DNA from: Kitasatospora cineracea
GTDB lineage: Bacteria; Actinomycetota; Actinomycetes; Streptomycetales; Streptomycetaceae
Length of the DNA stretch: 64,000 nt
Direction of reading: 5' to 3'
NCBI RefSeq assembly: GCF_003751605.1
Contig: NZ_RJVJ01000001.1
Coordinates: 2,418,001 to 2,482,000 of the forward strand
Shown here: positions 31,945-41,410 of the stretch, one piece after another
Layout of the letters: each line of letters starts with the position of its first letter
How positions within the stretch are numbered: the first letter of the stretch is position 1
The notes under the pieces: generated by a model
Told to the model about the DNA's origin: nothing
The model's input: the letters and a program-made list of their open reading frames with translations, nothing else
Databases searched by the model: none
Program-made: the position numbers and the translations under genes

Positions 31945-33597
31945 ATGAAGAAGCCCACCCTGAAGGCGCCCAAGCTCAAGGCCCCCGACCTGAGCGCCGT
32001 GGCCGGCGGCAGCCGCACCGGCCAGTCCCTGCTGGCCGGCGTGGCCGTGCTCGGCCTGGTGTTCGGCATCGCCGAGCTGCGCGCCCCGGCCGGCCCCGCC
32101 GCGGCCGCCGGCCAGCGCACCACCGCGCAGGTCGAGCGCTCCGCGCTGGTCTGCCCGCCGCCGATGCAGGGCGTCACCGGCTCCACCTCCCTCACCCTGT
32201 TCAGCCCCGAGGGCGGCACCGGCAGCACCGGCACCGGCCTGCTCGCCGACACCACCCCCGACAACGTGACCGCCGCGCAGAACCCCGCGCAGCCCGCCGC
32301 CGGGGCCTCGGCCGCCCCGTCCGGTCCGGCCCCGGCCCCGGCCGGGCAGCCCTCCGGCAGCCCGGGCGCCGCCGCCGTCCCCGCGGTGGACGCCCGGATC
32401 TCGCTGGCCAAGCCCGGCGTCCCGGCCACCGGCCCCGCCGCCAACACCGACACCGCCCCCGGCAGCTTCGCGGTCGCCACCGGCAACCTGGCCCCCGGCT
32501 TCACCGCCACCCAGGTCACCAACTCCGAGCAGAGCGGCCCCAGCCTGTCCGGCACCGACTGCCTCCCCTCCGGCACCAGCTTCTGGTTCTCCGGCGCGAG
32601 CACCGCCGCCAACCGGGTCGACTACGTCACCCTGGTCAACGCCGACAGCCTGCCCGCCGTCGTCGACCTGCGGATGTACGGCGACAAGGGCCAGATCGAC
32701 AACGAGCTCGCCACCGGCATCGCCATCGCCCCCGGCAAGTACGAGACGATGAGCCTCAGCAGCCTCACCAAGGGCCCGGTCGACAACCTCGCCCTGCACG
32801 TGGTCACCCGCAGCGGCCGGATCGGCGCGGGCGTGCACGCCGTCGACACCGGCAAGGGCACCGACTGGCTCGAGCCCTCCGCCGACCCCGGCCCCTCCGT
32901 GGTCGTCCCGGGCATCCCCGACGACGTCACCACCGCCCACCTGGTGGTCGCCACCGACTCCGCCGACGACGCCGACCTCAAGGTCCAGCTCTCCGGCAAG
33001 AACGGCTGGTTCACGCCCGCGGGCCACGAGACCGTGCACGTCAAGGCGGGCATGACCGCCGCCCTCGACTTCCAGTTCACCGAGCAGACCCGGGAGGGCG
33101 CCAGCGCGATCCGGCTCACCCCCTCCAGCGAGGGCCACCCCACCCCGATCGTGGCCGGCCTGCGGGTCGACCGGGAGAACAAGGGCAAGACCGAGTCCGC
33201 CTGGCTGGCCGGCGGCAACCCGATCGGCGCCCGCGCCTCCGTCGCCGACAACCGGGCCGGCCAGACCAAGCTGATCCTCACCGCCGTCGACAGCGACGCC
33301 AAGGTCAAGGTCAGCAGCTCGGCCGGCGCCGCCGGCGGCACCCCCGCGAGCAAGGACGTCGACGTCCCGGCCGGCACCACCGTCACCGTCGACGGCATCG
33401 ACCCCGCCGACGCCAACGGCCCCTACGCGCTCACCCTCCGGACCGTCAGCGGCGGCCCCGTGCTGGCCACCCGCCAGCTCAGCGCCGTCACCAAGGACGT
33501 CCCCACCTTCACCACCCAGCAGTTCCGCGACGACCACGCCACCGTCGAGGTCCCGCACGTCGCCGGCGACCCCGGCGTGGTCCTCACCGGCCGCTGA
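31945..33597 (+). CDS. DUF5719 family secreted/membrane-anchored protein
   Basis: 550 residues: a Lys-rich N-terminus (MKKPTLKAPKLKAPDL), one membrane anchor (SLLAGVAVLGLVFGIAELRA), an Ala/Pro/Ser/Gly-rich linker around residues 95-150, then a beta-rich extracellular region with repeats of VAGLRVDRENKGKTESAWLA and RVDYVTLVNADSLPAVVDLR character. This matches DUF5719, whose members follow large GT2 genes in actinobacteria. It starts six bases after the glycosyltransferase stop, so both are one unit. Likely a partner or surface factor for the polymer made by that enzyme; function untested as far as I know. Confidence 0.8.
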   Translation: MKKPTLKAPKLKAPDLSAVAGGSRTGQSLLAGVAVLGLVFGIAELRAPAGPAAAAGQRTTAQVERSALVCPPPMQGVTGSTSLTLFSPEGGTGSTGTGLLADTTPDNVTAAQNPAQPAAGASAAPSGPAPAPAGQPSGSPGAAAVPAVDARISLAKPGVPATGPAANTDTAPGSFAVATGNLAPGFTATQVTNSEQSGPSLSGTDCLPSGTSFWFSGASTAANRVDYVTLVNADSLPAVVDLRMYGDKGQIDNELATGIAIAPGKYETMSLSSLTKGPVDNLALHVVTRSGRIGAGVHAVDTGKGTDWLEPSADPGPSVVVPGIPDDVTTAHLVVATDSADDADLKVQLSGKNGWFTPAGHETVHVKAGMTAALDFQFTEQTREGASAIRLTPSSEGHPTPIVAGLRVDRENKGKTESAWLAGGNPIGARASVADNRAGQTKLILTAVDSDAKVKVSSSAGAAGGTPASKDVDVPAGTTVTVDGIDPADANGPYALTLRTVSGGPVLATRQLSAVTKDVPTFTTQQFRDDHATVEVPHVAGDPGVVLTGR

Positions 33598-33604
33598 GCC
33601 GACT

Positions 33605-33654
33605 CCCGGTACGACCCCCGGCCGCGGCGCTACTCCTCGCCGTACCGGGGGTCG
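33605..33654. terminator. Overlapping inverted repeats between convergent genes
   Basis: CCCGGTACG (33605-33613) can pair with CGTACCGGG (33641-33649), and the shifted CGACCCCCGG (33612-33621) with CCGGGGGTCG (33645-33654). The two folds exclude each other. They span the end of the minus-strand zincin gene and could end transcription from both sides. Confidence 0.45.
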
Positions 33655-34076
33655 ATCGCGTCCGGCGACAGCCCCAGCAGCTCGGCGACCTGCTCGATCA
33701 GGATCTCGTGCACCAGCGCCGCCCGGTCCTCCTTGGACTTGGCGCGGATCTCCACCGGCCGCCGGTAGACCAGGATCCGGCTGCGCCGCCCCGGCACGGC
33801 GCCGACCACCCGGCCGAGCGGGACGGCGTCCGGCTCGGGCTCGCCCTTGGCCGGCAGCGGGACCTCCAGCACGGCGAACTCCACGTCCTCCAGCTGGGGC
33901 CAGCGCCGCACCAGGCGCTCCATGGACTCCCGGACGTAGTCGTCGAAGAGCTCGGAGCGGGTCAGCGAGATGGGCACCTGCGGCGGGGCCAGCGGCCCGC
34001 GCATGCCGCGGCCGTGCCGGTCGCGGTGCTTGCGGCGGCCGGAACCGGGCGGGGACGGGGGTGTCGAGCTGTCCAT
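33630..34076 (-). CDS. Metallopeptidase-family (zincin-like) protein
   Basis: 148 residues from ATG 34076. The conserved C-terminal segment ALVHEILIEQVAELLGLSPD aligns with the zincin motif HExxHxxG, but the second His is replaced (HEILI), so catalytic zinc binding is doubtful. The N-terminus is Arg/His/Pro-rich (RRKHRDRHGRGMRGPLAPPQ) and the middle reads LPAKGEPEPDAVPLGRVVGA. It is divergent from DUF3499, as commonly seen near manB in Streptomyces. A TACGCT box lies ten bases before the ATG on the minus strand. Role unknown. Confidence 0.8.
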   Translation of the reverse strand: MDSSTPPSPPGSGRRKHRDRHGRGMRGPLAPPQVPISLTRSELFDDYVRESMERLVRRWPQLEDVEFAVLEVPLPAKGEPEPDAVPLGRVVGAVPGRRSRILVYRRPVEIRAKSKEDRAALVHEILIEQVAELLGLSPDAIDPRYGEE

Positions 34077-34192
34077 AGCAGTGTCGAGCGTAGTCCCTGG
34101 ATGCCCGGAAGTGGACCACTCCAGCACGGCGCGTAACGGCGAGCTGACACGCGAGCCGGGGGCGGGTCTTCGCGGGCCGGTCCGACTTGCGG

Positions 34193-34198
34193 TACCGT
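34193..34198 (+). promoter_or_regulatory. -10 box (TACCGT) of the DUF3499 gene
   Basis: TACCGT is followed by eight bases and GTG 34207, with no ribosome binding site between, so the message is nearly leaderless. Confidence 0.45.
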
Positions 34199-34206
34199 CC
34201 ACCCTC

Positions 34207-34569
34207 GTGAGCTCTGTACGTCGTTGTTCGCGCACTGCGTGCGGCCGTCCGGCCGTGGCGACGCTGACGTACGTCTACGCGGACTCCACCGCGGTGCTCG
34301 GCCCGCTGGCGACCTACGCGGAACCGCACTGCTACGACCTGTGCGCCGAGCACGCCGAGCGCCTGACCGCCCCGCGCGGCTGGGACGTGGTCCGGCTGGC
34401 CGGCGACACCGGCCCGCTGCGGCGCAGCAGCGACGACCTGGAGGCGCTGGCCAACGCGGTGCGCGAGGCGGCCCGCCCGCAGGAGCGCACGCCGCGTCAG
34501 GGACCGCCCCCGGAGGGCGAGTCGGGCCGCCGCGGCCACCTGCGGGTGCTGCGCTCACCAGACAGCTGA
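34207..34569 (+). CDS. DUF3499 family protein
   Basis: 120 residues. The first 70 contain CSRTACGRPAVATLTYVYAD and EPHCYDLCAEHAERLTAPRG: two CxxxxC/CxxxC-type pairs likely to bind a metal, which define DUF3499. The C-terminal 40 residues are polar and low-complexity. The start is GTG 34207, next to a -10 box. It lies upstream of manB on the same strand, an order conserved in Streptomyces. Function unknown. Confidence 0.85.
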   Translation: MSSVRRCSRTACGRPAVATLTYVYADSTAVLGPLATYAEPHCYDLCAEHAERLTAPRGWDVVRLAGDTGPLRRSSDDLEALANAVREAARPQERTPRQGPPPEGESGRRGHLRVLRSPDS

Positions 34570-34682
34570 GCGAGGGCACCGCCGGGCGGCCACCGGCGCC
34601 CGGTACGCTGCCCCTCTGCGGTCCGGACCGGCCTCCGCCGTCCCTCCGCAGCACGTCGCAGCACACACACGGGAGCATTCTG

Positions 34683-36071
34683 GTGCGGGACCTCAAGCAG
34701 CTTGTGAAGGCGTACGACGTCCGGGGCGTCGTGCCGGACCAGTGGGACGAGTCGCTGGCGTACGCCTTCGGTGCGGCCTTCGTCGAGGTGGTCGGCGGCA
34801 GCGCGGTGGTCGTCGGCCACGACATGCGCCCGTCCTCGCCCTCGCTGTCCCGCGCCTTCGCCGAGGGCGCCGCCTCCCGCGGCGCCGACGTGGTGGAGAT
34901 CGGGCTGTGCTCGACCGACCAGCTGTACTACGCGAGCGGCAGCCTGGACCTGCCCGGCGCGATGTTCACCGCCTCGCACAACCCGGCCCAGTACAACGGC
35001 ATCAAGCTGTGCCGCGCGGGCGCCGCTCCGGTCGGCCAGGACACCGGTCTGTCCGACATCCGCGAGCTGGTCGAGTCCTGGCTCGACGAGGACGGAAAGG
35101 TGCACGTCCCGGCCGCCGACGTCGCCGCCGTGGGCGCGCTGTCCGCCAAGGAGACCCTCGGCGGCTACGCCGACCACCTGCGCAAGCTGGTCGACCTGAC
35201 CGCGATCCGCCCGCTCAAGGTCGCGGTGGACGCGGGCAACGGCATGGGCGGCCACACCGTGCCCACCGTGTTCGACGGCCTGCCGCTGGACGTCGTCCCG
35301 ATGTACTTCGAGCTGGACGGCACCTTCCCCAACCACGAGGCCAACCCGCTGGACCCGGCCAACCTGGTCGACCTGCAGGCCAAGGTCCGCGAGGTGGGCG
35401 CCGACCTCGGCCTCGCCTTCGACGGCGACGCCGACCGCTGCTTCGTGATCGACGAGAACGGCGACCCGGTCTCCCCGTCCGCGATCACCGCCCTGGTCGC
35501 CGAGCGCGAGATCGCCCGCGCCCAGGCCGCCGGCGAGGCCAACCCGACGATCATCCACAACCTGATCACCTCCTGGACGGTCCCCGAGGTGGTCCGCGAC
35601 CTCGGCGGCGTCCCGGTCCGCACCCGGGTCGGCCACTCCTTCATCAAGCAGGAGATGGCGAACACCGACGCGGTCTTCGGCGGCGAGCACTCCGCGCACT
35701 ACTACTTCCGCGACTTCTGGCGCGCCGACACCGGCATGCTGGCCGCGCTGCACGTGCTGGCCGCGCTCGGCGGGCAGGACGGCCCGCTGTCCGCGCTGAC
35801 CGCCAAGTACGAGCGGTACGCCGCCTCCGGCGAGATCAACTCCACCGTCGCCGACCAGGCCGCCGCCACCGAGAAGGTCCGCGCCGCCTACGCCGGCCTG
35901 GAGGGCGTCACCACCGACGAGCTCGACGGCCTCACCGTGGCCGGCCCGGACTGGTGGTTCAACCTGCGCGCCTCCAACACCGAGCCGCTGCTGCGCCTGA
36001 ACGCCGAGGCCAAGGACCCGGCGAAGATGGCCGAACTGCGCGACGGCGTGCTGGCGATCGTCCGCGGCTGA
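34683..36071 (+). CDS. manB: Phosphomannomutase / phosphoglucomutase
   Basis: Interconverts mannose-1- and mannose-6-phosphate (some homologues also glucose phosphates), feeding GDP-mannose for wall glycolipids. The 462 residues show the phosphoserine loop MFTASHNPAQYNGIKLCRAG, the metal loop LAFDGDADRCF, the sugar-binding GGEHSAHYYF and the phosphate loop RASNTEPLLRLN. The start is GTG 34683, seven bases after GGGAG, matching the short N-terminus VRDLKQLVKAYDVRG. It leads a group with Trm112-like and SIS-domain genes. The product is probably essential for mannosylated envelope components. Confidence 0.95.
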   Translation: MRDLKQLVKAYDVRGVVPDQWDESLAYAFGAAFVEVVGGSAVVVGHDMRPSSPSLSRAFAEGAASRGADVVEIGLCSTDQLYYASGSLDLPGAMFTASHNPAQYNGIKLCRAGAAPVGQDTGLSDIRELVESWLDEDGKVHVPAADVAAVGALSAKETLGGYADHLRKLVDLTAIRPLKVAVDAGNGMGGHTVPTVFDGLPLDVVPMYFELDGTFPNHEANPLDPANLVDLQAKVREVGADLGLAFDGDADRCFVIDENGDPVSPSAITALVAEREIARAQAAGEANPTIIHNLITSWTVPEVVRDLGGVPVRTRVGHSFIKQEMANTDAVFGGEHSAHYYFRDFWRADTGMLAALHVLAALGGQDGPLSALTAKYERYAASGEINSTVADQAAATEKVRAAYAGLEGVTTDELDGLTVAGPDWWFNLRASNTEPLLRLNAEAKDPAKMAELRDGVLAIVRG

Positions 36072-36199
36072 CCGCCCCGGAGTCAGCCCGCCGCTGACTT
36101 TTCGCGTGCCCCGGCCGGTAGGGTTGCCACCGGCCGGGGTACTGCTGTGTCACCGGCTTCCCGTACCGCCGTCTTCCCGAGCCCCGGAGTCCGACCGCC

Positions 36200-36382
36200 A
36201 TGAGCCTGCCGTCCTTCCTGCTGGAGATCCTGGTCTGCCCGGAGTGCCGCTCCCCGCTCGACGAGGAGACCGAGGGCGAGGTGCACGAGCTGCGCTGCAC
36301 CGGCGAGGGCTGCGGCCTGGTCTACCCGGTGCGCGACGGCATCCCGGTCCTGCTGGTGGACGAGGCCCGCCGCCCGTCCTGA
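36200..36382 (+). CDS. Trm112-like zinc-binding protein
   Basis: A 60-residue protein with CPECRSPL near residue 13 and a second pair around [20 protein letters not shown], ending [10 protein letters not shown]. This is the Trm112 (YcaR-like) fold: a small zinc or structural domain that in other organisms stabilises methyltransferases. Here it sits between manB and the SIS-domain gene, a conserved actinobacterial order, so it may stabilise a neighbouring sugar-phosphate enzyme; that is inference. Confidence 0.9.
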   Translation: MSLPSFLLEILVCPECRSPLDEETEGEVHELRCTGEGCGLVYPVRDGIPVLLVDEARRPS

Positions 36383-36416
36383 CCCCTGCCCCGCCAGTCG
36401 CTGGAGGCCAGCCGCC

Positions 36417-37583
36417 ATGTTCGACGACTCCCTGCTGGACGACCAGGCCGCCGTGCAGCGCGCCGACCGCCGGCGCGAACTGCTGGCCCTGGCCGGAGCG
36501 GGCGCCCGGATCCGGATCGCGCTGCGCCGGGCCGACGCGGCCGGCGTCAACGCGCTGAACCCGGACGGGCGGCCGCGCGCGGTGCTGGTGGCCAGCCACG
36601 GCGCCGCGCTGACCGCGGCCGGCGCACTGGCCGCACTGGCCGTGCCCAGCTGCCAGGTCTGGCCGCTGCCGCCGTCCGACGCCCGCCCCGGCGGGTTCGC
36701 CTTCACCGACGGCGGGACGTGGCAACTGCCCGGCTGGGCCGGCCCGTTGGACCTGATCGTGGTGGCCAGCGAGAACGGCCGCGAGGGCGGCCTGATCAAC
36801 CTGGCCGAGCAGGCGTACACCCGCGGCTGCGCGATCGCGGTGATCGCCCCTGAGGGCTCCGAACTGTTCGAGGCGGCGCTCCAGGTGCGCGCCCTGCCGC
36901 TGCCGTTCGAACCGAGCGCGGTGGAGCCGGAGGGCTCCGACGCCGAACCCGACCTCCCGGCCGAGGACCCGGCCGCGCTCTGGGCCTTCCTGGCCCCCCT
37001 GCTCACCCTGGCCGACCGGATCGGCGCCGCCCAGCTCGCCCCCGGCGCGCTGGAGGCCGCCGCCGACCGCCTCGACGAGGTCGCGGTGCGCTGCCGCCCC
37101 GACGCCCAGTCGTACGACAACCCGGCGAAGACGCTGGCCGCCCGGCTCGCCGAGACCGTCCCGCTGCTGTGGTCCGAGGGCGCCCCGGCCGCCGCCGCGG
37201 GGGAGCGGTTCGCCGCCGCGCTGGCCGACCGGGCCGGGCTGCCCGCGCTGGCCGCCCGCCTCCCGCAGGCGCTGACCGCGCACCGCGGCATGTTCGCCGG
37301 CCGGCTCGGCGGCGGGACGGACCCCGACGACTTCTTCCGCGACCGGGTCGACGAGCCGGTGCCGCTCCAGCTCCAGGTCCTGATGCTCCGTCACACCCCG
37401 GGCGTGGCCGAACTCGAGCAGCCCGGCTGGCCGGTGGCCCGGGCCCGCCGGCTGGCCGCCGCCCACGAGGTGCGGATCACCGAACACGCCTCCAGCCTGG
37501 AGGACCCGGTGCAGGCACTGGCCGAGCTGATCGGCCTGACCGACTTCGCAGCCGTGTACCTGGGCCTGGCCACCCGGGGCTGA
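36417..37583 (+). CDS. SIS domain protein (phosphomannose/phosphoglucose isomerase-like)
   Basis: 388 residues. The N-terminal half holds a sugar-isomerase fold (RPRAVLVASHGAALTAAGAL, then LDLIVVASENGREGGLINLA, GCAIAVIAPEGSELFEAALQ), and the C-terminal half resembles bifunctional phosphoglucose/phosphomannose isomerases (DDFFRDRVDEPVPLQLQVLM, ITEHASSLEDPVQALAELIG). Residues for catalysis cannot be confirmed by eye. It follows manB and the Trm112-like gene on the same strand (34-bp gap), which suits a role in mannose metabolism. manA, which I recall lying next in S. coelicolor, is not present here. Confidence 0.82.
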   Translation: MFDDSLLDDQAAVQRADRRRELLALAGAGARIRIALRRADAAGVNALNPDGRPRAVLVASHGAALTAAGALAALAVPSCQVWPLPPSDARPGGFAFTDGGTWQLPGWAGPLDLIVVASENGREGGLINLAEQAYTRGCAIAVIAPEGSELFEAALQVRALPLPFEPSAVEPEGSDAEPDLPAEDPAALWAFLAPLLTLADRIGAAQLAPGALEAAADRLDEVAVRCRPDAQSYDNPAKTLAARLAETVPLLWSEGAPAAAAGERFAAALADRAGLPALAARLPQALTAHRGMFAGRLGGGTDPDDFFRDRVDEPVPLQLQVLMLRHTPGVAELEQPGWPVARARRLAAAHEVRITEHASSLEDPVQALAELIGLTDFAAVYLGLATRG

Positions 37584-37648
37584 CACGGTATCGTCCCCTC
37601 GTCAACCAAGGCCCGGCAAAGCCCGGGCCCACGCGGAGGGACACGGGG

Positions 37649-38623
37649 TTGAGTACCGAAGGCGGCACCAAGGCACTGGTCGCGGCACTGTCCGCGAACC
37701 TGGGGATCGCGGTCAGCAAGTTCGTGGCGTTCGCGTTCTCGGGGTCGTCCTCGATGCTCGCCGAGGGCGTGCACTCGATCGCCGACTCCGGCAACCAGGT
37801 GCTGCTCCTGGTCGGCGGCAAGCGCTCGAAGCGCGCCGCCACCGAGGAGCACCCGTTCGGCTACGGCCGCGAGCGGTACGTGTACGGGTTCCTGGTCTCC
37901 ATCGTGCTGTTCAGCATCGGCGGCATGTTCGCCATCTACGAGGGCTACGAGAAGATCGCCCACCCGCACGAGCTGGAGAACTGGTACTGGCCGGTCGGCG
38001 TGCTGGTCTTCGCCATCCTGCTGGAGGGCTACTCCTTCCTCACCGCCTACAAGGAGGCGTCGAAGGACAAGGGCAAGCACAACTGGGCCGCGTACATCCG
38101 CCGGGCCAAGGCCCCCGAGCTGCCGGTCGTGCTGCTCGAGGACACCGGCGCGCTGATCGGCCTGGTGCTGGCGCTGGGCGGCGTCGGCCTGACCGTCATC
38201 ACCGGCGACGCGGTCTGGGACGGCATCGGCACCCTGTGCATCGGCGTGCTGCTGGTGGTCATCGCGCTGGTGCTGGCACTGGAGACCAAGTCGCTGCTGA
38301 TCGGCGAGTCCGCCGACGCCGACGTGGTGACGAGGATCCGGGCGGCGCTGGTCGACCACGACACCGTCACCTCGGTGATCCACATGCGCACCCTGCACGT
38401 CGGCCCCGAGGAACTGCTGGTCGCCGCCAAGATCGGCGTCAACGCCGAGGACAGCGCCGCGGTGATCGCCGAGGCGATCGACCGGGCCGAGGTCCGGGTC
38501 CGCGAGGCGGTGCCGATCGCCCGCGCGATCTACCTGGAGCCCGACATCTACTCCGAGGAGAAGGCCCTGGCGGGCCCCGACGCCGACGCCACTCCGGGCG
38601 GACCGGGCCCGAACGCCCACTGA
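37649..38623 (+). CDS. Cation diffusion facilitator family transporter
   Basis: 324 residues. TTG 37649 is selected because GGAGGG (37635-37640) sits 8 nt upstream and the protein then begins with the family start LSTEGGTKALVAALSANLGI. Six membrane helices follow; the metal site motif is AEGVHSIADSGNQVLLLVGG (HxxxD) and, in helix V, EDTGALIGLVLALGGVGL (E/D). The cytoplasmic C-terminal domain reads VVTRIRAALVDHDTVTSVIH. Exports Zn2+ or another divalent metal. A longer frame from 37169 crosses the SIS gene and is not coding. Confidence 0.9.
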   Translation: MSTEGGTKALVAALSANLGIAVSKFVAFAFSGSSSMLAEGVHSIADSGNQVLLLVGGKRSKRAATEEHPFGYGRERYVYGFLVSIVLFSIGGMFAIYEGYEKIAHPHELENWYWPVGVLVFAILLEGYSFLTAYKEASKDKGKHNWAAYIRRAKAPELPVVLLEDTGALIGLVLALGGVGLTVITGDAVWDGIGTLCIGVLLVVIALVLALETKSLLIGESADADVVTRIRAALVDHDTVTSVIHMRTLHVGPEELLVAAKIGVNAEDSAAVIAEAIDRAEVRVREAVPIARAIYLEPDIYSEEKALAGPDADATPGGPGPNAH

Positions 38624-38640
38624 GCCGCGCCCGTTCGGTG

Positions 38641-38809
38641 TAGATTCGTCGGCAGTGCCAAACGTCGCTGCTGATGGCGGTCGATCGGAGCCCGGCTCCG
38701 GTCGAGGGAGAGAGGTCCTCCGACGGATTGTGCCGCAGCAGAGGGCCGCCCACCGCGCCCTCTGCCGCTCAGCACACCCGTAACCAGGCCCATCCCGCGA
38801 GGAGTTCGC
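38641..38809 (+). promoter_or_regulatory. ahcY promoter and structured 5' leader
   Basis: TAGATT (38641-38646) is a good -10 box, implying a leader of about 155 nt before ATG 38810. The leader contains a hairpin around CGGAGCC-C-GGCTCCG (38685-38705 region) and a perfect 9-bp stem GCAGAGGGC (38738-38746) with GCCCTCTGC (38757-38765) and a 10-base loop. I compared it with the S-adenosylhomocysteine riboswitch consensus from memory and do not see the required conserved core. Regulation by another RNA or protein mechanism is possible. Confidence 0.45.
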
Positions 38810-40258
<1,449 letters not shown>

Positions 40259-40265
40259 GCACGGC

Positions 40266-40307
40266 CCGGTGCCCCGGTACCCCCAGCGGGGAGTACCGGG
40301 GCACCGG
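40266..40307. terminator. Strong terminator after ahcY
   Basis: A perfect 15-bp inverted repeat (40266-40280 and 40293-40307); the loop can add four more pairs (40281-40284 with 40288-40291). It starts 7 bp after the ahcY stop and also serves the convergent gene ending at 40322. Confidence 0.8.
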
Positions 40308-40321
40308 CGCGTCCGGGGCCG

Positions 40322-41410
40322 CTACGGCAGCACGTCGACCGACCAGCCGGCGTCGTCCGTGCCGCGCGACACCACCCGGTCCAGCCAGACCGTCAGCGAG
40401 GCGTCCGCGTCCGACCCCGGCTGCACCTCCCGCACGCACCGGCGCACCCCGCCGCCGGACGAGCACGCCGCCTGGTCCGGCATCGGCGCCACGGACCCCG
40501 GCGGCACCGCCTCGCCGGTGGACTGCGAGTTCGGCGGGACGTACGCGTCCCCCCCGCCCGGCTCCGCCGACACCGTGACGTCGTGCGAACCGTGCTGCTG
40601 GAGGCCCACCTCGGCCCGCCACAGGTCCTGCCCGTTCACCGTCCGGCGCAGCGACGCCCGGGTGACCACGGTGTCGGCCGGCAGCGAGGACAGCGCGAGC
40701 GGCATCGCCGGCGCGTACCGGCCCACCACCACCCCCGCCGCGATCCGCAGCGGCACCGACTGCCGGTCCGCCTCCGCCAGGCCCGAACTGTCCAGCTGGT
40801 ACCAGATCCCGTCCGCGCCGCGGAAGCGCAGCAGGTCCATCCTCGCCGCGAACGCCGGATCGCTCGACGACACCCAGTACGCCTCCTGCCCGTTCACCGG
40901 CGGCGCCGCGATCCGCTGCCCGTCCCCCGTGCCGATCAGCGGGTCCACGTCCGGCGTCACCCCCTCCGGGAACGCCGTCAGCACGAACTGGCCCCACCCG
41001 GCGCTCCCCGCCGCGCCCACCTCGGCGACCACGTCCGAACCGCCCGCCCCCGAGCGGTACTCCACCGCCGTCACCGAATCCGGCAGCCAGCCGAACCGGG
41101 CCGGCGCCGTCAGCACCGTCCGCCTCGTCACCGGCGGCGCCGAAATCCCCCCGGACGGCGACGCGCCCTGTCGGGAGACCCGGGGCCCCGCCGGATCCGC
41201 CCCGCCCCCCGGGCCCAGCACGGCGAACGACCCGGCCGACAGCACCACCGCCGCGGCCGCCGCGACCACCGTCCACCGCCGCCGGCGCAGCACCGCCCGG
41301 CCCTGCAGCGCCGCCAGCGCCGGATCCACCCGCGAGGGCGGCGCCGCCGCCTCCTCCACCGCCACGTACCGCGCCATCCGCACGGACAGCTCCTCGCCTT
41401 CTCCGCTCAT
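40322..41410 (-). CDS. Membrane protein partner of the SigE-family sigma factor (anti-sigma-like)
   Basis: 362 residues. A short cytoplasmic N-terminus (LSVRMARYVAVEEAAAPPSR) resembles the zone where small anti-sigma proteins bind sigma; one membrane helix (RRRRWTVVAAAAAVVLSAGS) follows at about residue 55-75, then a ~280-residue extracellular domain without a family I recognise (GWLPDSVTAVEYRSGAG, EAYWVSSSDPAFAARMDLLR) with two cysteines (ACSSGGGVRRCVREVQ). ATG 41410 overlaps the sigma gene's stop by ATGA, so the two are co-translated. An anti-sigma role is inferred from position and topology, not shown by sequence. Confidence 0.72.
   Translation of the reverse strand: MSGEGEELSVRMARYVAVEEAAAPPSRVDPALAALQGRAVLRRRRWTVVAAAAAVVLSAGSFAVLGPGGGADPAGPRVSRQGASPSGGISAPPVTRRTVLTAPARFGWLPDSVTAVEYRSGAGGSDVVAEVGAAGSAGWGQFVLTAFPEGVTPDVDPLIGTGDGQRIAAPPVNGQEAYWVSSSDPAFAARMDLLRFRGADGIWYQLDSSGLAEADRQSVPLRIAAGVVVGRYAPAMPLALSSLPADTVVTRASLRRTVNGQDLWRAEVGLQQHGSHDVTVSAEPGGGDAYVPPNSQSTGEAVPPGSVAPMPDQAACSSGGGVRRCVREVQPGSDADASLTVWLDRVVSRGTDDAGWSVDVLP

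Noticed and set aside
28066..34539. A 2157-codon open frame on the minus strand
   Set aside because: It is the GC-rich antisense shadow of the glycosyltransferase and DUF5719 genes: low-complexity Gly/Ala/Arg composition, no domains, no start signals.
38641..38809. SAH riboswitch before ahcY
   Set aside because: The leader is structured, but the conserved core bases recalled for that class are not found; kept as an unexplained leader.
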